Part shown: piece after piece, positions 45,942-52,542 of the stretch | How the letters are laid out: each line of letters begins with the position of its first letter | Position numbering within the stretch: the first letter of the stretch is position 1 | Source: Prolixibacter sp. NT017 | Lineage (GTDB): Bacteria; Bacteroidota; Bacteroidia; Bacteroidales; Prolixibacteraceae | Length of the DNA: 64,000 nucleotides | Reading direction: 5' to 3' | NCBI RefSeq assembly: GCF_009617875.1 | Contig: NZ_BLAV01000001.1 | Location: forward strand, 3,844,001 to 3,908,000 | Notes under the pieces: generated by a model | Databases searched by the model: none | Seen by the model: only the letters and a program-made list of their open reading frames with translations | What the model was told of the DNA's origin: nothing | Made by a program: the position numbers and the translations under genes

Positions 45942-46541
45942 CTATTCGGAGAGATAGTCGAGTGAAACGAGTTTTTTCACTACGGCGTAGATGGTTAGTC
46001 CCGATACCGATTTGATACCGGTTTTCTGGGTGATGTTCTTCCGGTGGGTAATTACCGTGTTGATGCTGATGCTGAGTTTTTCGGCAATTTCCTTGTTGGT
46101 TAGTCCGGTGGCCAGCAGTTTCAGTACGTCGGTTTCGCGTTCGCTGAGGACCTCTTCGGTAGCGTTTTCCTTGTTTTCGGTACTGGCGTTTTGCTTGACC
46201 AGCTGAATAACCGATTCGGGGGAGTCGGATATGGAGATACTGCCATCGAAAAGCGAAAGCAACCGCTGGTCGAAGAAGGCGTACACCAGCGCCACCCAAC
46301 TGGTGGCCGGATACCCCGAGCGAAGCGAATGAAACCCTTTCTCATTATTCTGCACATACAACGGGTTCACAATCGCCACGTTGACCTTCTTGCTGAGGAT
46401 GCACTGCTCTATGGCGTCGAAATTTTCGGCACGGTACACCCGCAACCGAAGGCCTCCACCCGATAATATGCGGTTCAGCCCTTCGTAAATAATCGAAGAG
46501 GGTTCGACAATCAGGATATTGATATAAGCGTGTGTATTCAC
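45942..46541 (-). CDS. LuxR-type regulator with degenerate receiver domain
   Basis: 199 aa. The N-terminal region (about 8-115) has the alternating strand/helix pattern of a receiver, but the acidic pocket is poor: VEPSS in the DD position and NVAIVNP, with N59, where the phospho-accepting Asp would be. The C-terminal HTH (LSERETDVLKLLATGLTNKEIAEKLSISINTVITHRKNI, about 130-168) is a standard LuxR/NarL fold. It probably senses something other than phosphorylation. Its start overlaps the hemerythrin gene by 4 bp (ATGA), so the two form one unit. Confidence 0.85.
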   Translation of the reverse strand: MNTHAYINILIVEPSSIIYEGLNRILSGGGLRLRVYRAENFDAIEQCILSKKVNVAIVNPLYVQNNEKGFHSLRSGYPATSWVALVYAFFDQRLLSLFDGSISISDSPESVIQLVKQNASTENKENATEEVLSERETDVLKLLATGLTNKEIAEKLSISINTVITHRKNITQKTGIKSVSGLTIYAVVKKLVSLDYLSE

Positions 46542-47269
46542 GTCGTTTTGCGGCTTAAGTAGTTCTCCATCTGCTGCACCAGCGGGATGAGTATCTGATC
46601 TTCAATTTTGGAGTGGATGGTCAAATCGTAATCGAGTTCGAACAGCGTAAACAGCAACTTGCGCCGTACCTGCGGCTCATCATTGTTGGGGAGGTACTTC
46701 ACCAACAGGTTCGTCAGGTCGGTGAGCTTCTCCTCGATGTCGTCGTGATGTTCCTGGTAATCGGCAACCGAATAGGTATCGGGCAGGGTGACGTTGCCGC
46801 GTGCTTCGATTTTCTGGTACAGCTTGGTGATGTACGGGAAAACCGTGTCGTTCTCGTAATTGAGATGCTCCCGAACCTCGTTGAAGTAGTTGTTGAAAAA
46901 CTTCTCAACCATCGCCTGCTCGGGTTGGCTTTTATCGTGAAACATCTCCTGGATCAGTTTCAGAATGTTGGGATAAATTTCGCCCAGGTAATAACTGTGA
47001 CTATTGCTCAGGTAATTGATAATGGATCGCACTTCCCGGTAGGTAAACCGCTCGGCCGGTTTGTAATCCACTCCGTTGTAAAGGTGTGCAAACGTGAGGA
47101 ATACCTCGGGATGCAGCTTGTGCTCGTCGCAGATTTCCCGAATGGTCTTCTCCTGCAACGGCGCACTGATGCCAAAATGCTCGAGCAATAACATGAGATA
47201 CGGGTTGTTGAGCACAACCTCCGCCATCTTCATGTCGGGTGACAGGTACAGATTTGCCGTTTGATACAT
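46538..47269 (-). CDS. Hemerythrin HHE-domain protein
   Basis: 243 aa from MYQTANLYL (47269). Residues ~95-235 form a four-helix bundle with metal-binding histidines/glutamates placed as in HHE domains (SNSHSYYLGEIYP, HLNYENDTVFPYI, YQEHHDDIEEKL, LTIHSKIEDQILIPLV). The N-terminal ~80 residues (LSPDMKMAEVVLNNPYLMLLLEHFG) resemble the DUF542/ScdA-type lead of iron-sulfur repair proteins. A role in di-iron sensing, nitric-oxide or oxidative damage repair is likely. It opens a unit with a LuxR regulator, a porin and FeoAB. Confidence 0.85.
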   Translation of the reverse strand: MYQTANLYLSPDMKMAEVVLNNPYLMLLLEHFGISAPLQEKTIREICDEHKLHPEVFLTFAHLYNGVDYKPAERFTYREVRSIINYLSNSHSYYLGEIYPNILKLIQEMFHDKSQPEQAMVEKFFNNYFNEVREHLNYENDTVFPYITKLYQKIEARGNVTLPDTYSVADYQEHHDDIEEKLTDLTNLLVKYLPNNDEPQVRRKLLFTLFELDYDLTIHSKIEDQILIPLVQQMENYLSRKTT

Positions 47270-47375
47270 GTTTTTCCGGTTAAAGAATATGGTTTCCCAA
47301 ACAAACAGTGATTTGCGGGAATTGTTTTGGGAAGGCAATTATCAACCTTCTCAATTGATACTCTCCCAAATAATT

Positions 47376-47520
47376 CACCCCAAACCCCTGAAGGGGCTTT
47401 ATGACAGTGAGTAGATGTTGCAACAGTGCTTTTAATTGGCGGTTGAAAGGAATACCAGAATTTGCTAGTTTACAGCTACCATTATCGGGGAACCAAGTCC
47501 CCTTTAGGGGATTTAGGGGT
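47376..47520. mobile_element. MITE-like element M1 (145 bp)
   Basis: Begins CACCCCAAACCCCTGAAGGGGC and ends CCCCTTTAGGGGATTTAGGGGT, forming terminal inverted repeats. The inside carries GACAGTGAG...CAGTGCTTTT, shared with M2 and M3. No coding capacity. Confidence 0.65.
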
Positions 47521-48820
47521 AAACCCAGGCAAACCCTTTCAGGGGCTTCAAGTCGGAATCATTCTCATCCCGGAGGGACGACATATTGTTAAAAATCATC
47601 GCAACAAAAAGAAGTGCGACCCCGGCCGGGGTCGAATAAAACAACACGCCGACAAATGCTAACAATATGCGACCTCGCCGAGGTCGGGCAAATAACCTGC
47701 CCCTTCGGGACGAAAATAACTTTACGATATCATTCGGGCTGTAAGCCCAATTCAATTCAGCCCGGTGGCAACGCCCCGGAGTCTTCGAAACCTTGTAGGA
47801 AGTTATCGGGAAAGCAGATTTGAAATATCAAGCCTTCAGCCTGTTTTCCCTCACCTGGCAGCGGTACTCGTTGGTTGGATTTTTATCTACTCACCCCATC
47901 CGGACTGCGTCCGAATTACCCCTCTCTACAAGTAAAGATGGGCGGGGGCCGGTGATAGCATCGAAGTTTGTATTTGCATTCTCCCCGACGGGATACCAGG
48001 TTGTTTTTGGAAATGATACCTTTCGAATATGCAGCGGCGTGAGTCCTTCTCTATGATTAGAGAAGGGTTGGGATGAGTAGAAAATATTGTTTCGAACACT
48101 CGTCTGGCAACGCCCCGGGTTAGATGCATTGATTGAAGCAGCAAGCGGTCGCGCGATAGCTTTGATTGGAACAGGTGGTTGTTTCGACCGGAAGAGAATT
48201 GAGGTAGAAAATAGAAGCTGTTTTTTAATCGACGTTTGCTCGTGCGGCGCAGGAACATTTCTGTTTCAATCATGGTTGGAATGTGCGCCTTGGGTTCGTC
48301 GCAACATCCGGTCCCGGGGTGGCGAAACCTCCCGGTTTCTTGCCCCGGGCTGTGGCTTTTCAGCCCTTCAGGCTGAGGTCGAACCACAACACGGCACATA
48401 ATCGGTCACAGCAATAACCGGTCACGATGTATCGTGACCCTACCACCGCCTCCCTGAAGCCAATCATTGTTCATTTTTCATTTCTAATTGTTCATTGTCC
48501 ATCGCTTTCATTTTATCACCGCCCCGCCTGCCGCATAACATATTGACTAACCAAATTTTAGCCGAACGTTCAAATCCATATGCTAAACAGACTGAATTTT
48601 GTGGTGAACGAAACTTACAATTTGTAACTACCCCTGCTTTTCCCAGCCGTTTTTTGCCCATTTTTTGTCTTTTAGAATAACATAAATTAATTTAGAGATA
48701 CAGACAGAACAAATCAGAAGCACAACGAATCAATCAGTTACAAAATATCAGTTGAAACCATTGACAGAAATTCATGGAAAATCCATGTACTAATAAACTC
48801 AAACTAAAAAATCATTTATC
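47521..48820. other. 1.3-kb repeat-filled intergenic region without genes
   Basis: No gene seen. From left to right: a CCCTTTCAGGGG fragment; a perfect palindrome GACCCCGGCCGGGGTC and GACCTCGCCGAGGTC near 47621-47687; REP-type repeat R1; a CCTTCTCT/AGAGAAGG hairpin near 48034-48066; more GCAACGCCCCGGG-type repeat pieces at about 48108-48190 and 48300-48400. An AT-rich stretch follows to the next gene. Confidence 0.6.
47692..47780. repeat. REP-type palindromic repeat R1
   Basis: 89 bp, matching R2 at 50521-50609 with about four differences. It contains CCCTTCGGGA, CGGGCTG-TAAGCCC and GCCCGGTGGCAACGCCCCGG palindromic blocks. Confidence 0.75.
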
Positions 48821-49303
48821 ATGTCTTCTAACGATCTAATTAAAGTAGTTTTTACTCCCGAAGAACGGGACGCCATTAACCAGTCATTGCAGGCAGTGGC
48901 CGATATTATTAACGCCAAAGCGCCGGTATTGTCGAACGACGACCGCCGTAAATACGGCTCGGTAGCCGACCGGAACAAGTTGGTGATTAATAAAGCGAAG
49001 ACATACCTTGGGCAGTTCCCGCAGTTTAAGCCGGTGAAACTCGATAATGCCGAATTTACGAACGACTATGAGAGCCGGAGCGACATCGAGACATTTATGA
49101 TGAACATGGCCGACCTGCAGCGAAAACTGACCGACATCAAAATTCTGCTCGACCACGACAACTACCAGGCGGCCCTGGCATTTTACCGGTCGGTGCGCTA
49201 CAATGCACAGGAGAAGGTGGCCAGCGCCATTCCCATCTACAACGACCTGAAACAATACTTCACGCATTCCGAATCGAATGCTGAGGAAGAAGAAGCTGAA
49301 TAA
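48821..49303 (+). CDS. Conserved hypothetical protein (160 aa, helical)
   Basis: Not recognised. The product is soluble and largely helical with no signal peptide or membrane helix. It starts MSSNDLIKVVFTPEERDAIN and ends in an acidic tail (EEEEAE). Codon use and base composition are like the housekeeping genes, and a rho-independent terminator follows, so it is very likely expressed. Flanked by repeat fields on both sides, it is a stand-alone gene. The protein resembles small Bacteroidota hypotheticals of unknown role; no function is assigned. Confidence 0.7.
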   Translation: MSSNDLIKVVFTPEERDAINQSLQAVADIINAKAPVLSNDDRRKYGSVADRNKLVINKAKTYLGQFPQFKPVKLDNAEFTNDYESRSDIETFMMNMADLQRKLTDIKILLDHDNYQAALAFYRSVRYNAQEKVASAIPIYNDLKQYFTHSESNAEEEEAE

Positions 49304-49319
49304 TGGCTGACCATCCCCA

Positions 49320-49356
49320 CCCTGTTAGGTTTCGAAACCCTGGCAGGGTTTTTTCG
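49320..49356 (+). terminator. Terminator of the 160-aa hypothetical gene
   Basis: CCCTGTTAGG pairs with CCTGGCAGGG (two G-T pairs) around an 8-10 nt loop and is followed by TTTTTTC. Confidence 0.8.
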
Positions 49357-49409
49357 TTCATCGAAATTCATCTTTCCCAATGTCTTTAGGCAGTTCGGCA
49401 ACCTCACCA

Positions 49410-49870
49410 GGGGGGTGGCATAACCCCGTTTACCCCGTCCGGGTACCCCATCGACGGGGTGAATTATAGCGTCGGCGGGGTCCTTCCACCGCGCGAAGGG
49501 GGTGGTTGCACCCCGTGAACGGGGTGATGGTACCGGGTTGACGGGGTGTTTTACTGCGTGAAAGGGGTGTTGCTACCCCAACGAAGCAGTGCCTCAACCC
49601 CGTGAGCGGGGTTATTTACCGCGCCGACGGGGTAAGTTAGAGCATGGACGGGATAAGTTACACCCCTACTCAACGTAATTTACAACGCTCACGCAGTAAT
49701 ACTGACGGGCAACCATGTACCACAGAGCGGCGACGGAGTTCGGCAGAGCGTGCAGGGTTGCAATTGCCCCCATGGACGGTGTAATTTACCAAACCGACGC
49801 AGTAATTTTGATGGAACCATGGTGTAATGCAGAACGGTGAGGGAGAAAGTTGAAGCGTGGGCGGGAAAGA
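49410..49870. repeat. Tandem array C: degenerate 21-22-bp G/C-rich dyad repeats
   Basis: About twenty degenerate units. The conserved GGGGT (or its variants) ends at 49460, 49481, 49503, 49525, 49547, 49568, 49590, 49612, 49633, 49654, 49676 and 49697, a spacing of 21 or 22 bp throughout. The clearest unit is the dyad ACCCCGT-GA-ACGGGGT followed by a T-rich 5-6 bp spacer. Units decay toward the right end. The period and pitch match array A, but the sequence is different. No gene is present from 49304 to 49956. Confidence 0.75.
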
Positions 49871-49956
49871 GAATTAGGATGATTGGAGGAATTGGGGCGG
49901 ACAGTTAACAACTGTAATATTAAATCGATGAAAACTAACTAAGTAATTAAGTCATA

Positions 49957-50217
49957 ATGAAAGATAATATTTGTAAGAAAGAACATCGCAACGATAACCA
50001 GTTTGCAGACCTTCCTGAGGACCAAGGAGGAGTAGGAAGGCATAAATGTGCCGGATGTGCATACGAATTAGGATATCAAGATGGATTAGCAAGAAAACCT
50101 TTACGAAGTATTGACTTAGCGAAGCTTCCTGAAAGTCAGGCCAAGGTCGTTAGACATAAAAGCCCCTATGCAGCCTATGCTAAAGGATATTACGACGCTA
50201 GTCTTGAAATTGGCTGA
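49957..50217 (+). CDS. Small protein with two internal repeats (86 aa)
   Basis: Function unknown. The protein is an internal duplication: LPEDQGGVGRHKCAGCAYELGYQDG (first half) against LPESQAKVVRHKSPYAAYAKGYYDA (second half). The CxxC (CAGC) in the first copy became SPYA in the second, so only one half could bind metal. No signal peptide is present. It lies 85 bp after array C and 94 bp before a tiny membrane-protein gene. The start ATG at 49957 is the only good one. Confidence 0.65.
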   Translation: MKDNICKKEHRNDNQFADLPEDQGGVGRHKCAGCAYELGYQDGLARKPLRSIDLAKLPESQAKVVRHKSPYAAYAKGYYDASLEIG

Positions 50218-50310
50218 AGACATCAAGTCGCGACTCAATGCATTCAGTCAATAGACGAAAAAGAAAGGCTGAATCTAAAAAGATACAACACTATTCTAAA
50301 GCCAACCTGC

Positions 50311-50460
50311 ATGAAAATTTTTGGATTCACGATTAAAAAACAAAACCTGTTAGAAGTGATAATAACCATTGTTGCGTTGGGGTACATACTTACCTATCTG
50401 GTTTTAAACCGTGACAGACTCATCGAAGGAGCGCTTGATGTATTCAAAGCGTTTTTTTAA
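50311..50460 (+). CDS. 49-aa single-pass membrane protein
   Basis: A short frame starting MKIFGFTIKKQNLL has one membrane helix (about 15-34, VIITIVALGYILTYLVL) preceded by Lys residues, then NRDRLIEGALDVFKAFF and TAA. The arrangement (Lys-rich lead, helix, short amphipathic tail) is typical of functional small membrane proteins and toxin-like peptides. It is in the same direction as the 86-aa gene. The ATG is preceded by GCCAACCTGC, without a clear ribosome-binding site. No family is recognised. Confidence 0.5.
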   Translation: MKIFGFTIKKQNLLEVIITIVALGYILTYLVLNRDRLIEGALDVFKAFF

Positions 50461-50640
50461 TTCACCCACCCAGATAATTCGGGGCCTGAAGGGAACCCAA
50501 GGCGTCGCCGTTGGGCTGAAATAACCTGTCCCTTCGGGACGAAAATAACTTTACGATATCATCCGGGCTGAAAGCCCAATTCAATTCAGCCCGGTGGCAA
50601 CGCCCCGGGGTATCAACGATTGTAGGGAAAGCGGTCGCGC
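50461..50640. repeat. Mixed repeat block with REP-type repeat R2
   Basis: Starts with a CACCC...GATAATTCGGGGCCTGAAGGG end resembling the left end of M4, then R2 (50521-50609), the near-copy of R1. It then runs into GGGAAAGCGGTCGCGCGATG, which is related to text near 48145-48165. Several repeat types are therefore joined here. Confidence 0.65.
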
Positions 50641-50706
50641 GATGATTTCGTTTGAAATACGAAAGAGCTTTCGACCGCAACAGCCCTAACGACCATCGAT
50701 ATTTCC

Positions 50707-50714
50707 TACCTTTG
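50707..50714 (+). promoter_or_regulatory. -7 element of the EFR1-type gene
   Basis: TACCTTTG matches TAnnTTTG and sits 22 bp before the ATG at 50736. Confidence 0.55.
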
Positions 50715-50735
50715 CTGCCAACAAACCAGGAAACA

Positions 50736-51512
50736 ATGCAATTAATCTATTTTTCACCAACGCACACCACCCGGCAAGTGCTGGAGGGAATTGCCAATGG
50801 CCTTAATAGCAACCCGGTCAAACACATCGACCTTACACTCAGCTCTCCTGCATGGGAAGCTGCACCCGATGAAATCACCCTTTTTGGGGTGCCGGTGTAT
50901 GGCGGTCGCGTGCCTGCCGAAGCAACCCGCCGAATGAAACAAATCAAAGGAAATCAAACACCTGCCGTGGTCGTGGTGGTGTATGGCAACCGCGCTTACG
51001 AGGATGCATTGCTCGAACTCCGCGACATCGTAACCGAACAGGGCTTTGTCCCCATCGCTGCTGCTGCCTTCATCGGGGAACATTCGTACACCACCGGCGA
51101 CTACCCGATTGCTCCCGGCCGGCCGGATACCAACGATTTGCAGAAAGCAGCTGACTTCGGTACAGAAATTAGCGAACTACTACAGGAGGCAAAGACACTT
51201 TCCCCGATAGCGGTTCCCGGGAACTTTCCGTACAAACCCCAGGGACAAAAGCCGCCCATCGCACCCGTTACCATTGCCGAGAAATGTGACCAGTGCGGTA
51301 TTTGTGTGTCCGTCTGCCCCACCGGCGCCATCACACTCTACGACCTCCCCGAAACCGATGCCAGCGCCTGTATTCTCTGCTGTGCCTGCATCAAGGAGTG
51401 CCCCACCGGTGCCCGCATAAATGATTCGGGTTTTATCAACGAAAAGAGTCAGTGGCTGGTGGATAACTATTCGGAAAGGAAGGAGCCGGAGGTATTTGTC
51501 ACAAACCTCTAA
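50736..51512 (+). CDS. EFR1-type ferrodoxin (flavodoxin-like plus 2[4Fe-4S])
   Basis: 258 aa from MQLIYFSPTHTTRQ. An upstream in-frame ATG at 50652 lies before the promoter and inside repeat sequence and is rejected. The N-terminal flavodoxin-like domain has the phosphate loop SPTHTTRQ. The C-terminus has two [4Fe-4S] motifs, CDQCGICVSVCP and CILCCACIKECP (about residues 184-225). It is a soluble electron-transfer protein. Partners are unknown because the neighbours are repeats. Confidence 0.88.
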   Translation: MQLIYFSPTHTTRQVLEGIANGLNSNPVKHIDLTLSSPAWEAAPDEITLFGVPVYGGRVPAEATRRMKQIKGNQTPAVVVVVYGNRAYEDALLELRDIVTEQGFVPIAAAAFIGEHSYTTGDYPIAPGRPDTNDLQKAADFGTEISELLQEAKTLSPIAVPGNFPYKPQGQKPPIAPVTIAEKCDQCGICVSVCPTGAITLYDLPETDASACILCCACIKECPTGARINDSGFINEKSQWLVDNYSERKEPEVFVTNL

Positions 51513-51521
51513 AATATAAAC

Positions 51522-51667
51522 CACCCCAAACCCCTAAAGGGGCTTTTAAGACAGTGAGCAATTGCTGCGACAGTGCTTTAGTCATTTGGTTAATTAGAAT
51601 ACCGAAAGTTGCCAATTTACTATTGCCATAATCGAGGAGCCAAGTCCCCTTCAGGGGATTTAGGGGT
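51522..51667. mobile_element. MITE-like element M2 (146 bp)
   Basis: Starts CACCCCAAACCCCTAAAGGGGC and ends GGGGATTTAGGGGT; the internal GACAGTGAGCAATTGCTGCG block is homologous to M1 and M3. It begins 10 bp after the EFR1 gene. Confidence 0.7.
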
Positions 51668-51687
51668 AATGGTCTGAACCATAATTT

Positions 51688-51805
51688 CACCCCAGATCTC
51701 TGAAGGGGCTTTCGGGACAGTGAGCAGATGTTGAAGCAGTACTTTTCATGGGATGGTTGGCACAAATACCAAAAGTTGCTAATTTGCTATTACCTTAATA
51801 GGGGT
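51688..51805. mobile_element. MITE-like element M3 (118 bp, right end shortened)
   Basis: Starts CACCCCAGATCTCTGAAGGGGC and shares GACAGTGAGCAGATGTTGAA with M1 and M2. The right side is deleted, leaving only GGGGTG. It lies 32 bp before the DUF559 gene. Confidence 0.6.
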
Positions 51806-51837
51806 GAAGACTAGTAAACTAACTAAATCATTTCGCA

Positions 51838-52236
51838 ATGGGTATCAGCAACAAAGTCACCTTGTTTTATAATGCTCCCCCTATCATATTTGAAAGAGCG
51901 AAACGGTTACGAGAAAACATGACCGAGGCAGAATTAAAACTGTGGGAGTGCCTTAAAGAGAAGAAATTGCTTAACCTACGATTCAGACCGCAACATCCTA
52001 TCGATATATTTATTGCTGATTTTTATTGTCATCCACTGAAACTGATTATTGAAATCGATGGAGGAATTCATCTGTCTGAAACGAATAAAGCATATGATAT
52101 CGGAAGAGAAGCAGAATTGGAAAGATGGGGACTCAAAGTAGTACGCTTTACCAACCAGGAAGTGCTGAATAGTCTGGACCAGGTACTCATGAATCTTGAG
52201 AAAATTTGTATAGACAGGCAAAAGGAACTTCAGTAA
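51838..52236 (+). CDS. DUF559 / Vsr-like endonuclease-fold protein
   Basis: 132 aa. PD-(D/E)XK fold features are an N-terminal helix pair (ERAKRLRENMTEAELKLWECLKEKK), RFRPQHPIDIFIADFYC (D61) and LIIEIDGGIHL (E72 and D74). The late strand GLKVVRFTNQEVLNSLDQV completes the core. The family is related to very-short-patch repair and homing-like nucleases; the role of the solo form is unknown. The gene is bracketed by MITE-like elements M3 and M4. No methyltransferase is nearby, so it is not an obvious restriction system. Confidence 0.85.
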   Translation: MGISNKVTLFYNAPPIIFERAKRLRENMTEAELKLWECLKEKKLLNLRFRPQHPIDIFIADFYCHPLKLIIEIDGGIHLSETNKAYDIGREAELERWGLKVVRFTNQEVLNSLDQVLMNLEKICIDRQKELQ

Positions 52237-52238
52237 TT

Positions 52239-52401
52239 CACCCCACCCCGATAATTCGGGGCCTGAAGGGGCTTTGAGGGCAGTGAAAGCTTTAGCTGTG
52301 GAGCGTTGAAATTGCCAGAAAAACGAATAATGATGACGTGAAGAAACCTTCATCGAAGAGTTAAGTCCCCTTTAGGGCTCCGATACTTCGGAGTAGGGGT
52401 G
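52239..52401. mobile_element. MITE-like element M4 with inserted hairpins (163 bp)
   Basis: The left end is CACCCC-ACCCCGATAATTCGGGG-CCTGAAGGGGC and the right end CCCCTTTAGGG-CTCCGATACTTCGGAG-TAGGGGTG. The inserted CCCCGATAATTCGGGG and CTCCGATACTTCGGAG are hairpins absent from M1 and M2 at the same sites. It starts 3 bp after the DUF559 stop codon. Confidence 0.6.
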
Positions 52402-52467
52402 TAAGATTGAAAGCGAATAACATTCATCTTCATAAACAACAGAGTTTATAAGAAATCGAGGTGTATC

Positions 52468-52510
52468 AAAAAAAAACCTGACAAGCCACGAAGACTCGTC
52501 AGGTTTTTGG
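52468..52510 (-). terminator. Terminator of valS
   Basis: ACCTGAC...GTCAGGT hairpin around a 15-nt inner region, with a T-run on the minus strand and an AAAAACC lead; it may work in both directions. Confidence 0.75.
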
Positions 52511-52542
52511 AAAGTTACCTTTGGACGAGGTAAATCAATTCT

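Noticed and set aside
49410..49870. Array C as decayed coding sequence with repeated peptide
   Set aside because: The step alternates between 21 and 22 bp, which breaks any reading frame, and stops occur in all frames.
51838..52236. DUF559 gene as part of a restriction-modification system
   Set aside because: No methyltransferase, specificity or other restriction gene lies within the window.
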